Source of the DNA: Flavobacteriales bacterium
GTDB lineage: Bacteria; Bacteroidota; Bacteroidia; Flavobacteriales_F; PHOS-HE28
Assembly (NCBI GenBank): GCA_016721005.1
Contig: JADKJM010000016.1
Span: 62,001-126,000 of the forward strand
Reading direction: 5' to 3'
Length of the DNA stretch: 64,000 bases
Shown here piece by piece: positions 16,871 through 25,137 of this stretch (position 1 is its first letter; every line of letters starts with the position of its first letter). The translations under genes and the position numbers were made by a program. Below the pieces are notes generated by a model. It worked only from the letters and a program-made list of their open reading frames with translations. It was not told the origin of the DNA and searched no databases.

Positions 16871-16890
16871 CCACGAACAACCAACCAACC

Positions 16891-17586
16891 ATGAGCGACA
16901 AAGCCGCGATCCTCCTCGTGGAGGACGACCAGAACCTTGGCTTCGTGATCCAGGACGCGCTGAAGCGCAAAGGATATCAGGTCCACCTGTGCCGCGATGG
17001 CAAGGAAGGCTTGAAGAAGTTCAATGAGCAGCCGTACGACCTCTGCGTGCTGGATGTGATGCTGCCCGGCAAGGATGGCTTCAGCTTGGCCGAGGACATC
17101 CGCCTCACGAACCCGCTCGTGCCGATCGTCTTCCTCACGGCGAAGAGCCAGACAGAGGACCGCATCGCCGGATTCAAGGCGGGCGGGGATGATTACCTCA
17201 CCAAGCCGTTCAGCCATGAGGAGTTGATCCTGCGCATCGAAGCGATCCTGCGTCGCACCCAAGGAAAGGGTGATGATCGTCGCGACCGCGAAAAATTCGA
17301 GGTCGGAGACTACACCTTCGATCACCGGAACCTGATGCTGAGCCACCCCGAAGGCGAACGGAAGCTCACCAAGAAGGAAGCTGACGTGTTGCGCCTTCTA
17401 TGCCTGCACGCGGACCAAGTGCTGCCACGTGAGCTAGTACTGAACATGGTCTGGGGCGACGACACCTACTTCCTCGGCCGCAGCCTGGATGTCTTCATCA
17501 GCCGCCTGCGCAAGTACCTGAAGGGCGATGAGAAGGTGCAGATCGTGAACGTGCATGGCGTGGGGTTCAAGCTGGTGATCGGGTAG
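16891..17586 (+). CDS. OmpR/PhoB-family response regulator (RprY-like)
   Basis: A 231-residue regulator. The receiver domain (1-120) has the acidic pair EDD at residues 11-13, the phosphorylated Asp at residue 55 (LCVLDVMLPG), the switch Thr in FLTAK and Lys105 in TKPFS. The C-terminal winged-helix domain (about 135-231) has the typical LTKKEADVLRLLC start, a recognition region in RSLDVFISRLRKYL and the VNVHGVGFKLV ending. It is the cognate partner of the kinase encoded just upstream. The targets cannot be read from this window. Confidence 0.95.
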   Translation: MSDKAAILLVEDDQNLGFVIQDALKRKGYQVHLCRDGKEGLKKFNEQPYDLCVLDVMLPGKDGFSLAEDIRLTNPLVPIVFLTAKSQTEDRIAGFKAGGDDYLTKPFSHEELILRIEAILRRTQGKGDDRRDREKFEVGDYTFDHRNLMLSHPEGERKLTKKEADVLRLLCLHADQVLPRELVLNMVWGDDTYFLGRSLDVFISRLRKYLKGDEKVQIVNVHGVGFKLVIG

Positions 17587-17696
17587 AGGTCAGACACGAT
17601 CATCAGGGGCGCGAAGAGTGCCTCCTGCGCCCTGCACCACCGTTTTCCTTCCGGGTTTTCGGCCCAAGGCCGATGCGGGTTCCTTCTCTATGAATT

Positions 17697-17742
17697 ACCC
17701 ACTTGTGGGTATTGTTGAGCATGTTGGCTGAACCTAGCTTTA
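17697..17742 (+). promoter_or_regulatory. Promoter with overlapping inverted repeat, upstream of a secreted protein gene
   Basis: TTG at 17712-17714, a 20-base spacer and TAGCTTTA at 17735-17742 fit the Bacteroidota promoter pattern. Directly upstream ACCCACTTGTGGGT (17697-17710) is a 6-bp-arm inverted repeat, a possible operator. The start codon is at 17779. Confidence 0.45.
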
Positions 17743-17778
17743 AGCCTTCGTCCATGTTCTCAATAACACCCAGAGGCC

Positions 17779-18813
17779 ATGAGAAACCTGATCACTCTTC
17801 CTGCGTTCACCGGTGCGCTTCTCCTTTCCGGGATCCCGACCTCGAATTTCGCCTCGACCGACCAAGCCTTGTATGTTGATGGGAAAGTCCGAACGATCGG
17901 AGTTGCCCCGGACGACGTTCGGATCATCATCGAACGCGATGGTGTTCGGGTCCGGACCATTTCCGGCCAGGTCGGTCGGTTCCGATTGCGATTGGACCTC
18001 CAATGGGTCTACATCATCTCCTTCGAGTGTGAAGGATGCTTGACCAAGGAGTTGCTGTTCGACACCCATGTACCGTTCGATGGTATGGACGCGGTTCCAT
18101 TCAAATTCCCGTTCAAGGTGACCCTTGAGCGATCTGTCGACAATGCCTTGCAGTACGCTCAACCGGTGGGGTTCATCAGTTATTTCCGCAGCAAGCGCGA
18201 CTTCGCTTATGATACCGACTATACCCTACGACGCGACCGTATGCGCCAGAATGAGAACGCGGGGCGGTCTTCGCTGATCGCGGAAGCAACGCCAGCCGCC
18301 GATGTGGCGCCCTCGTACGCTACGAGCATCCCCTCGGACGAGCATAGCGAATTGCCCGAGGTCGAACTCACCCCCCGTTCGTCCAAGCCGAACGAAATGA
18401 CCGCTATCACAGCCATGAAGGGGATCGCCCCGGAGGTCATGATCCGTGCGATCGTGACAACCCGCAGGGTGGCGGCGCCATACACTTCGGCCGTGCCGCT
18501 TCGTCGGATCACTCGGGCGTCTTCAATTGAGCGGAAAAAGGACCAAGTGATCCAACACGACCGGAGGTCTTTGAAACCGATGGTGGTTCGAATAATTCAT
18601 GTACCGACACCCGTGCCGGTGACCCTGCCCGATGGGCGCACGGAAGAGTTACTGGTCGAACAGAACTACGTCGCCAAGATCGTCCGGATCACCCAAGGTG
18701 GTCATACACGCGAGTACCGTAAAGTGACCCACCGGTACGGTGAGACCAACTTCTTCTGCAACGGATCAAGTTGTGGTGAGGTGGCGTTCGGTGCGGCGAT
18801 CAATAGCAAGTGA
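17779..18813 (+). CDS. Secreted protein of unknown function
   Basis: A 344-residue protein with an N-terminal signal-peptide-like segment (RNLITLPAFTGALLLSGIPT). Residues about 30-115 look like a small beta-sandwich (ALYVDGKVRTIGVAPDDVRI, GQVGRFRLRLDLQWVYIISF) of the kind found in carboxypeptidase-regulatory-like domains. The middle (about 150-250) is low in hydrophobic residues. The C-terminal part has VPTPVPVTLPDGRTEELLVE and two cysteines (FFCNGSSCGE) that could pair. I do not recognise the family. The next gene starts 38 bases after its stop and also encodes a small secreted protein. Confidence 0.65.
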   Translation: MRNLITLPAFTGALLLSGIPTSNFASTDQALYVDGKVRTIGVAPDDVRIIIERDGVRVRTISGQVGRFRLRLDLQWVYIISFECEGCLTKELLFDTHVPFDGMDAVPFKFPFKVTLERSVDNALQYAQPVGFISYFRSKRDFAYDTDYTLRRDRMRQNENAGRSSLIAEATPAADVAPSYATSIPSDEHSELPEVELTPRSSKPNEMTAITAMKGIAPEVMIRAIVTTRRVAAPYTSAVPLRRITRASSIERKKDQVIQHDRRSLKPMVVRIIHVPTPVPVTLPDGRTEELLVEQNYVAKIVRITQGGHTREYRKVTHRYGETNFFCNGSSCGEVAFGAAINSK

Positions 18814-18850
18814 ACTCGCCGCACGGCATGAGCACGAAAGAACCACGCTT

Positions 18851-19345
18851 ATGAGCCCGCTTCATCAACCGCTCATGCTCTTCTGTTCCCTGATGACGAC
18901 AATGGTCATTGGGCAACAGGACTATTCGCGGTTACTGTCCCAGTTGCATAGCAGCGAAAGCAAGTCCTTGAACATTGATGGCACGAACTACTCCTTGGTA
19001 AGTGCTGACTTTACCGTAACAACTACGAACAAGGGCTCCTACTTGCGCATCGCAGAGCATCAGCAGGAAGGCTGGTCGGTAAGGGTACTGGCCGCGGATG
19101 GTGACCCATTGATGACCGGGTTCTACAGTGATGTGGCACTGACCATCCCGAATGGCCGGTTCACCTACTACCATCCGAACGACCGCATGGAATGCACGGG
19201 AACCTTCGTGAACGGCGTGAAATCCGGAGTTTGGATCCGCTACGACACCAGCGGTAACGTGATCGCGGAACGGGTCTATACCGGGCTTGGTACCGATGAA
19301 TTATTGATGAAGAATGGACCGGACATGAAGGCCGGGGATCGCTGA
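18851..19345 (+). CDS. Small secreted protein of unknown function with MORN-like segment
   Basis: A 164-residue protein. The ATG at 18851 is followed by a signal-peptide-like segment (LMLFCSLMTTMVIGQQ). Near the C-terminus GRFTYYHPNDRMECTGTFVNGVKSG and WIRYDTSGNVIAERVY resemble the toxin-antitoxin-like/MORN-type repeats (G.. .Y...G....G.. .G...G.W..Y...G) frequent in Bacteroidota secreted proteins. An upstream in-frame Met exists but lies inside the previous gene. Probably co-transcribed with the 17779 gene. Function unknown. Confidence 0.65.
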   Translation: MSPLHQPLMLFCSLMTTMVIGQQDYSRLLSQLHSSESKSLNIDGTNYSLVSADFTVTTTNKGSYLRIAEHQQEGWSVRVLAADGDPLMTGFYSDVALTIPNGRFTYYHPNDRMECTGTFVNGVKSGVWIRYDTSGNVIAERVYTGLGTDELLMKNGPDMKAGDR

Positions 19346-19406
19346 TCCTACTTCCGACGGGATCCGATCGAGACCGACCTGACTCAGCACCTAGAAGTAT
19401 TACGGA

Positions 19407-19862
19407 TCAGGCCGTCCCCAACAACTCCTTCACCATCGCGGCCACAGCAGTTCCATCCGCCTTCCCGGCCAAACGCTTGTTCGCTTCGCCCATCACCTTG
19501 CCCATGTCCTTCATGGTGGTGGCGCCCATTGCCTTGATGACCTTGCGCACTGCCGCAGCAACTTCCGCCTCGCTCAATCGCTTGGGGAGGTAGTGCTCGA
19601 TCACGAAAGCCTGGGCCTCGTCCTCCTGTGCAAGGTCGATACGATCCTGGGCGTGATAGATGGCCGCGCTCTCCATGCGCTGCTTATGCAGTTTCTGTAG
19701 GATCTTGAGTCCGGTGGCTTCGTCAAGTCCACCCGTACTCCCGTCCTTGGTCAGTTCAAGGATGATCGCGCTCTTGATCGCGCGCAAGGCGTTCAGCTTG
19801 TCCTTTTCGCGGGCAAGCATCGCAGCCTTGATGTCGGCATCGATGCGTTGTTGCAGTTCCAT
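19407..19862 (-). CDS. GatB/YqeY domain protein
   Basis: A 151-residue protein with the full YqeY pattern: helical N-terminal part (LQQRIDADIKAAMLAREKDK, LNALRAIKSAI), the central YLPKRLSEAE and a C-terminal TMKDMGKVMGEANKRLAGKA followed by VKELL. It resembles the tRNA-binding tail domain of GatB (amidotransferase subunit), but its role as a stand-alone protein is not established. It lies just downstream of ftsZ on the same strand, a common Bacteroidota neighbour, but is separated from it by a hairpin terminator and has its own possible -7 box (TATTTTAG, 19890-19883). Confidence 0.9.
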   Translation of the reverse strand: MELQQRIDADIKAAMLAREKDKLNALRAIKSAIILELTKDGSTGGLDEATGLKILQKLHKQRMESAAIYHAQDRIDLAQEDEAQAFVIEHYLPKRLSEAEVAAAVRKVIKAMGATTMKDMGKVMGEANKRLAGKADGTAVAAMVKELLGTA

Positions 19863-19882
19863 GGTCGTGGTTTCTGGAACCC

Positions 19883-19890
19883 CTAAAATA
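19883..19890 (-). promoter_or_regulatory. Possible -7 element for the GatB/YqeY gene
   Basis: Minus-strand TATTTTAG, 20 bases before the ATG at 19862 and just after the ftsZ terminator stem. The same bases form the T-rich tail of that terminator. Confidence 0.35.
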
Positions 19891-19892
19891 GA

Positions 19893-19927
19893 ACGATCGG
19901 GCCGATCCCCGTCGATGGCCCGATCGT
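19893..19927 (-). terminator. Terminator at the end of the dcw cluster (after ftsZ)
   Basis: ACGATCGGGCC (19893-19903) pairs with GGCCCGATCGT (19917-19927), an 11-bp GC-rich stem with a 13-base loop, 16 bases after the ftsZ stop. The minus strand continues TCTATTTTAG, a short T-rich tail. Confidence 0.8.
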
Positions 19928-19943
19928 CCTCTTCGAATTCCGT

Positions 19944-21593
19944 TCAATCCACGCGGTCGTGCAAGTGCGGATTGTTCTTCCGCAGCTCCACTTTGCGGTC
20001 GCCGTTCTCGTCCGTGGTCTCGTTCAATGAGAAGCGACTGACGCTGGAGTCCGTGCTCTTCGGTCCATCGTTCAGATGCACCTTCTTCCGGAGGTAGGCG
20101 GGTTCCCGCTCGTACTCCGACACCCCGTTCGGCGAGCGCATGCGGAGGTTCATCTCACGCACTTTCGCCACGCGCTCTTCCACGCGGATCTGGTGCTCGT
20201 TCGGTGTTACGCGCACTTCCTTCACCTCGATCCGTTGATCGTTACCACTCGTCGGGGCGGTCTTTTCACTGGTCGTCCCTTCTTCTGTGGTGGAAGTGGA
20301 AGCGGTCACCTCATCGGTGGTCGAGTCGTATAGATCGAAGACGACCTTCTCCGGGGCAGGTTCGGCGGGCTTCACTTCCGGCGTGGTGATCCGCGGTGCG
20401 AGCGGTTCCACTTCGAATTCGATGCTGCTTTGTGGGGCACCCTTCGATTCCACTGTCTTCATGTACGGCTCCATGGATGGTACTTCCTCCACCTCGGGGG
20501 GCGGCGCTGGTGCCTCCGGTGCGGATGCACCGGTCACCGGGTTCGCGATCGGCTGGGTGATCATTGTCGGCACGTCGGCATCCAAATGGATGAGGGTGCG
20601 TGCGTTCCGTTGGGATACACCATCGCCGGTCTCCGGCTTCGTTTGGAATCCGGTCGCGATCACCGTGATACGGAGTTTGTCACCCAGACTGTCGTCCTTG
20701 CCGTAGCCCCAGATCACATCGGCGCTGTTGCCGCTCGCCTTGCGGATGTGTGCGGTGATCTCATCGATCTCATCAATGAGGATCTCGCGCTCACCATGGG
20801 CGATGTTCAGCAGCACGTAGCGCGCACCCTGGATGTCGTTGTCGTTGAGCAACGGTGAGTCGAGCGCTTCCTGAGCGGCACGTACGGCGCGGTCCTCGCC
20901 ACCGGTCTCCGCCATGCCCATGATGGCCACACCACTGCGGGTCATCACGGTCTTCACATCCTCGAAATCGACGTTGACCGTGCCGGTCTTGGTGATGACG
21001 TCCACGATGCCGCGCGCGGCAGTGGTGAGCACATTGTCGGCGTGCATGAAAGCACTATCGAGCGAGAGGTTACCGTACTGGTCGCGTAAACGATCGTTGT
21101 TGATCACCAACAACGTATCAACGGTGTTGCGCAGCTCCTCGATCCCGGCCATCGCCTGCATCTTGCGCTTGGGTCCTTCCCATTGGAAGGGCATGGTAAC
21201 GATACCGACCGTGAGGATACCGAGTTCACGCGCGATGGAGGCCACCACAGGCGCGGCGCCCGTTCCGGTTCCACCCCCCATGCCTGCGGTGATGAAGAGC
21301 ATCTTGGTGCGCGTGCTGAGCACTTGGCGGATCTCATCGAGATTCTCCTGCGCAGCGTCCTTGCCGCGATCGGGAATGCTGCCCGCACCAAGGCCCTCGG
21401 TGAGGTCCGGTCCGAGTTGAAGTTTGATCGGCACGGGGCTGACATCGAGTGCTTGGCGATCGGTGTTGCAGACGATGAAGTCCACGCCTTTGATGCCTTG
21501 GACGAACATGTGGTTCACGGCATTGCTGCCGCCACCGCCCACGCCGATCACCTTGATGATCGAGCTGAGTTCCTTGGGAAGGTCGAATTTCAT
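19944..21593 (-). CDS. ftsZ: Cell division protein FtsZ
   Basis: A 549-residue tubulin-like GTPase that forms the division ring. The nucleotide-binding start (VIGVGGGGSNAVNHMF), the tubulin signature GGGTGTG at residues 106-112 and the T7 catalytic loop (NVDFEDVKTVM) are intact. Residues about 330-500 are a long Pro/Glu/Thr-rich linker, longer than in Escherichia coli but usual in Bacteroidota. A conserved terminal peptide follows (EPAYLRKKVHLND), the likely docking site for FtsA, and then a short charged tail. It is the last gene of the dcw cluster, 42 bases after ftsA, with a terminator behind it. Confidence 0.98.
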   Translation of the reverse strand: MKFDLPKELSSIIKVIGVGGGGSNAVNHMFVQGIKGVDFIVCNTDRQALDVSPVPIKLQLGPDLTEGLGAGSIPDRGKDAAQENLDEIRQVLSTRTKMLFITAGMGGGTGTGAAPVVASIARELGILTVGIVTMPFQWEGPKRKMQAMAGIEELRNTVDTLLVINNDRLRDQYGNLSLDSAFMHADNVLTTAARGIVDVITKTGTVNVDFEDVKTVMTRSGVAIMGMAETGGEDRAVRAAQEALDSPLLNDNDIQGARYVLLNIAHGEREILIDEIDEITAHIRKASGNSADVIWGYGKDDSLGDKLRITVIATGFQTKPETGDGVSQRNARTLIHLDADVPTMITQPIANPVTGASAPEAPAPPPEVEEVPSMEPYMKTVESKGAPQSSIEFEVEPLAPRITTPEVKPAEPAPEKVVFDLYDSTTDEVTASTSTTEEGTTSEKTAPTSGNDQRIEVKEVRVTPNEHQIRVEERVAKVREMNLRMRSPNGVSEYEREPAYLRKKVHLNDGPKSTDSSVSRFSLNETTDENGDRKVELRKNNPHLHDRVD

Positions 21594-21635
21594 GACGGAG
21601 TGTATTAGAAGGTGAGGTTGTTGTTGTGGCGGTTA

Positions 21636-22943
21636 TCAGATGTCGTCCTCGGGATCGAGCAGGCCGCCGGCACCGGCCAGGACCTTGCTGAAGAATTCCC
21701 CGATGCGACCCTTGCTATGGTTGACCGGCTCCTTGTGATCGGCCTTCGATGTGGCGGCTGCCACCAGTTCCTTCGGTCTTCGGCGATCGAGGTATTCGAA
21801 GCCTTTCAACACCAGGCCGACCCCGGTAGCGAAGAGCGGGCTGGTGGCGGCTTCCACGCGGCTGGTAGCGAGGTGCTCGTTCGGATAGCCGATGCGGGTA
21901 TCCATGCCGGTCACGTACTCCACCAGGTGCTTCAGATGCTTCAATTGCGCACCGCCTCCGGTGAGGACGATGCCCGCGATGAGCTGCTTCTCGATGCCGC
22001 TGTTCTTGATCTCGAAGTACACATGCTCGATGATCTCCTCCATGCGGCTCTGGATGATATCCGCCAACATGCGTAGGCTGATCTCCTTCGGTTCGCGACC
22101 GCGTAGGCCGGGGATGCAGACCACTTCGTTCTCCTTGTTCTCACGGGCCAACGCGCTGCCGAACTTGGTCTTCAGCTGCTCCGCCTGATCGCGCATGATC
22201 TGGCAACCTTGACGGATATCCTCCGTGACCACATTGCCACCGAAGGGGATCACCGCAGTGTGGCGGATGATGTTGTCGAAGAAGATCGCGATGTCCGTGG
22301 TACCACCGCCGATGTCCACCAGCACCACACCGGCCTCCTTTTCCTGATGGCTCAGCACCGCCTCTGCACTGGCGAGTGGTTCAAGGATGAGTTCGGTGAC
22401 GTTGAGGTTCGCGCGGTGTACGCACTTGTTGATGTTACGCGCTGCGGTGACCTGTCCGCTGATGATGTGGAAGTTCGCTTCGAGGCGGATGCCGCTCATG
22501 CCGATCGGGTCACGGATCCCCTGTTCATTGTCCACGATGTACTCCTGCGGCAGCACATGGATGATCTCCTCGCCGGGAGGCATCACCAGCCGGTGCGACT
22601 CATCGATGAGTTGATCGATATCGCTTTGGCTGATCTCCTCCTCCATGCTCTGGCGCATCTTCATGCCGCGGTGTTGCATGCTGCGGATGTGCTGGCCCGC
22701 GATGCCCACGTTCACCGTTTCGATGTCCACGCCGGCCATATCCGCTGCTTCGCTCACCGCTGCGCGGATGCTCTCCACGGTCTTCGGGATGTTGGCCACC
22801 ACACCACGCATGATGCCCTCACTGCGACTGCGACCCATGCCGAGGATCTCGATCTTTCCTTGCTCGTTCCTGCGCCCGACGATGCAGGCGATCTTGGTGG
22901 TGCCGATGTCGAGGCCGGCGACGATCTCTTGTTTGTGGTCCAT
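21636..22943 (-). CDS. ftsA: Cell division protein FtsA
   Basis: A 435-residue actin-like ATPase that tethers FtsZ to the membrane. Visible are the phosphate-1 motif (AGLDIGTTKIACIVGRRN), the phosphate-2 region (VVLVDIGGGTTDIAIF) and the adenosine motif (IVLTGGGAQLKHLKHLVEYV). The C-terminus (GRIGEFFSKVLAGAGGLLD) looks like the amphipathic membrane-targeting helix, although acidic residues follow it. Its start lies five bases after ftsQ and its stop 42 bases before ftsZ, so the three are co-transcribed. Confidence 0.97.
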   Translation of the reverse strand: MDHKQEIVAGLDIGTTKIACIVGRRNEQGKIEILGMGRSRSEGIMRGVVANIPKTVESIRAAVSEAADMAGVDIETVNVGIAGQHIRSMQHRGMKMRQSMEEEISQSDIDQLIDESHRLVMPPGEEIIHVLPQEYIVDNEQGIRDPIGMSGIRLEANFHIISGQVTAARNINKCVHRANLNVTELILEPLASAEAVLSHQEKEAGVVLVDIGGGTTDIAIFFDNIIRHTAVIPFGGNVVTEDIRQGCQIMRDQAEQLKTKFGSALARENKENEVVCIPGLRGREPKEISLRMLADIIQSRMEEIIEHVYFEIKNSGIEKQLIAGIVLTGGGAQLKHLKHLVEYVTGMDTRIGYPNEHLATSRVEAATSPLFATGVGLVLKGFEYLDRRRPKELVAAATSKADHKEPVNHSKGRIGEFFSKVLAGAGGLLDPEDDI

Positions 22944-22948
22944 GGTAC

Positions 22949-23761
22949 TTACGGGTTGTTTGGGCTGTTTCGTTTGGTGCAGACGATCTGGTCAGCGAAG
23001 CGCAGGTCGATGCGGGCGTAACGACGCCAGTCGGCCTTGGGCATGCCTTCCGAATAGAAGAGGCGGAGTTTGGCGAAGCGTTGTTCCAATGCGGAACCAT
23101 CGCCGATGAGGATGCGTTGTGCGCCGACGCGGGGAATGAGTTCGAACTCGCCGTCCGCGTTCACCACGAGCTGGTCGATGAGCGCGTTCCACAATTCGTC
23201 CTTGCGGATGAAGCTCGCGATGCGGTGGATCTCGTCGGAGCATGTGGCTTGCGCGAGGCTATCATCGGCGTACACGGAATACACACCGTTCACCGCACCG
23301 GGCTCGCGGATCCATCCAGTAGCGACCAGCACGCGCGCTGTGTAATCCGGATCCACCGGCATCACCCAACCATCCTCATCGATGTAGAAGCTTGAGCCGT
23401 CGCCATTCAACACGCGCACCACCGGTTCGCGCTGCTTCACGATCACGTGCAGCGTTCCATCCAGATCGTGATACACCTCCGCATCCGCTACGCATGGAAT
23501 GTTGCGAAGGCGTTCTTCAATGTGTGCGATGTGTACATCCCCTGCCGCTGCACCCAGGACCGCGATGCCATGATCCATCACTGCACGGCGCACGGCCATC
23601 TCGTCAATGAAGTGAACGCCTTCACCGCCATGCACACGGATGTCGAGCGTGGTCAAGGGCGTACGATCCGTGGTGCGTTCCACGAAGCCGAGCATGACCG
23701 CCGCTCCGGTGATCCCAAGCACGATGGCCAATGGTCGCAGGAATCGTTTCATGCGTTTCAT
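22949..23761 (-). CDS. ftsQ: Cell division protein FtsQ/DivIB
   Basis: A 270-residue bitopic protein: a short positively charged cytoplasmic start (MKRMKRFLRP), one membrane helix (LAIVLGITGAAVMLGFV), a POTRA-like region (LDIRVHGGEGVHFIDEMAVR, RNIPCVADAEVYHDLDGTLH) and the beta domain (REPVVRVLNGDGSSFYIDED). It links early and late divisome parts. Its ATGA start overlaps the murC stop by four bases. Sequence divergence of FtsQ is normal, so position in the cluster carries much of the call. Confidence 0.93.
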   Translation of the reverse strand: MKRMKRFLRPLAIVLGITGAAVMLGFVERTTDRTPLTTLDIRVHGGEGVHFIDEMAVRRAVMDHGIAVLGAAAGDVHIAHIEERLRNIPCVADAEVYHDLDGTLHVIVKQREPVVRVLNGDGSSFYIDEDGWVMPVDPDYTARVLVATGWIREPGAVNGVYSVYADDSLAQATCSDEIHRIASFIRKDELWNALIDQLVVNADGEFELIPRVGAQRILIGDGSALEQRFAKLRLFYSEGMPKADWRRYARIDLRFADQIVCTKRNSPNNP

Positions 23762-25137
23762 GCGTGCAAGCGTTGGTTGAGTACACGTGCCATCGGTGCG
23801 ACCAATTGATCGATGTCGCCCGCACCCACGGTGAGGACCACATCGGTATCCGCGCTGGCGATCGCGTCCACCAAGGCTTCGCGAGCGACCACGCGCTTGT
23901 GCTCCATGGGCACGCGCTCCATGAGCCAGTCGGATGTGATCCCTGGGATCGGCTCCTCGCGGGCCGGATAAATAGGCAGTAGCATAAGCTCATCAAGCTT
24001 AGACAGGCTTTGACCGAAATCCTCCACCAGATCCCGGGTACGTGTGAACAGGTGAGGTTGGAAAACTCCTGTTATACGACGACCGGGGAAGAGTTCGCGT
24101 ACGCTGCCGATGCATGCATCCAATTCCTTCGGATGGTGCGCGTAATCATCGATGAGGACCGTGCCCGGTTCGTTGATGTGTACCTCGAAGCGCCGGTGTA
24201 CACCGGCGAAGGAGGCGAGCGCAGCGCGCAAGGCCTGCGGCTTCACACCGAGTCGCAGCGCCACGGTGGATGCGGCGATCGCGTTCTCCACATTGTGCCG
24301 ACCGGGCATGCCGAGTTGTAGATCCCTCAGCACCTGACCCTCGCTCAATAGGTCGAAGTGATATTGGCCACCGGCAACGCGCACATTCTCCGCACGCGGT
24401 TCGTTCATGCCTTCCATGGCGTAGGTGACCATGTTCGGGTGCCCTGTGAAGTACGACGCCACGCGACCGTGGACGAGGATCGGACCGGTGCATTGCCGTG
24501 CGAACTGGCGGTACGCCTCCACCATGGCCTCGGCTGTCCCGTAGATATCCAAGTGGTCGGGATCCATCGCGGTCACGATCGCTTGCAAAGGATGCAATTG
24601 CAGGAAGCTCCGATCGTACTCATCGGCCTCCACCACATTCACGGTCGCATCATCATTCAACAGCACATTGCTGTCGTAGTTCACGGCGATGCCGCCGAGG
24701 AATGCGTTGCACGGCACGCGGCCTTCCGTCAACAAGTGGGCGAGCATGGTGCTCACCGTGGTCTTTCCGTGCGTGCCCGCGATCGCCACGGTCGGCCGGT
24801 CACGCGTGACCATGCCCAATACTTCGGCGCGCTTCAGGATGCGCGCGCCGCGTTCCTTCCAGTACGCGAGCAGCGGACTATCGGCAGGAACTGCTGGCGT
24901 ACGCACCACCATCACATCATCCGGTGCTGCATCCTGGAACGCTTGTGGGATCATCCGGGGATCCTCATTGAACCGCACGTTGATCCCTTCACTTTGCAAT
25001 TGGCTGGTGATCTCGCTGGGCGAACGATCGTACCCGGCCACCTCGGCACCGCGCCGTTTGAAGTAGCGCGCAAGGCCGCTCATGCCGATGCCACCGACAC
25101 CGATGAAGTAGAACCTATTCCCACTCAGCTGTTCCAT
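23758..25137 (-). CDS. murC: UDP-N-acetylmuramate--L-alanine ligase
   Basis: A 459-residue Mur ligase that adds L-Ala to UDP-MurNAc. The N-terminal Rossmann part has FIGVGGIGMSGLARYFKRRG, the ATP loop GTHGKTT lies at residues 121-127, and the central domain has NVVEADEYDRSF, with the catalytic Glu and a metal-binding region. The C-terminal domain has VLIDDYAHHPKELDACIGSV, the YAHHP signature of MurC. It overlaps murG by 13 bases and ftsQ by four. Confidence 0.98.
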   Translation of the reverse strand: MEQLSGNRFYFIGVGGIGMSGLARYFKRRGAEVAGYDRSPSEITSQLQSEGINVRFNEDPRMIPQAFQDAAPDDVMVVRTPAVPADSPLLAYWKERGARILKRAEVLGMVTRDRPTVAIAGTHGKTTVSTMLAHLLTEGRVPCNAFLGGIAVNYDSNVLLNDDATVNVVEADEYDRSFLQLHPLQAIVTAMDPDHLDIYGTAEAMVEAYRQFARQCTGPILVHGRVASYFTGHPNMVTYAMEGMNEPRAENVRVAGGQYHFDLLSEGQVLRDLQLGMPGRHNVENAIAASTVALRLGVKPQALRAALASFAGVHRRFEVHINEPGTVLIDDYAHHPKELDACIGSVRELFPGRRITGVFQPHLFTRTRDLVEDFGQSLSKLDELMLLPIYPAREEPIPGITSDWLMERVPMEHKRVVAREALVDAIASADTDVVLTVGAGDIDQLVAPMARVLNQRLHA

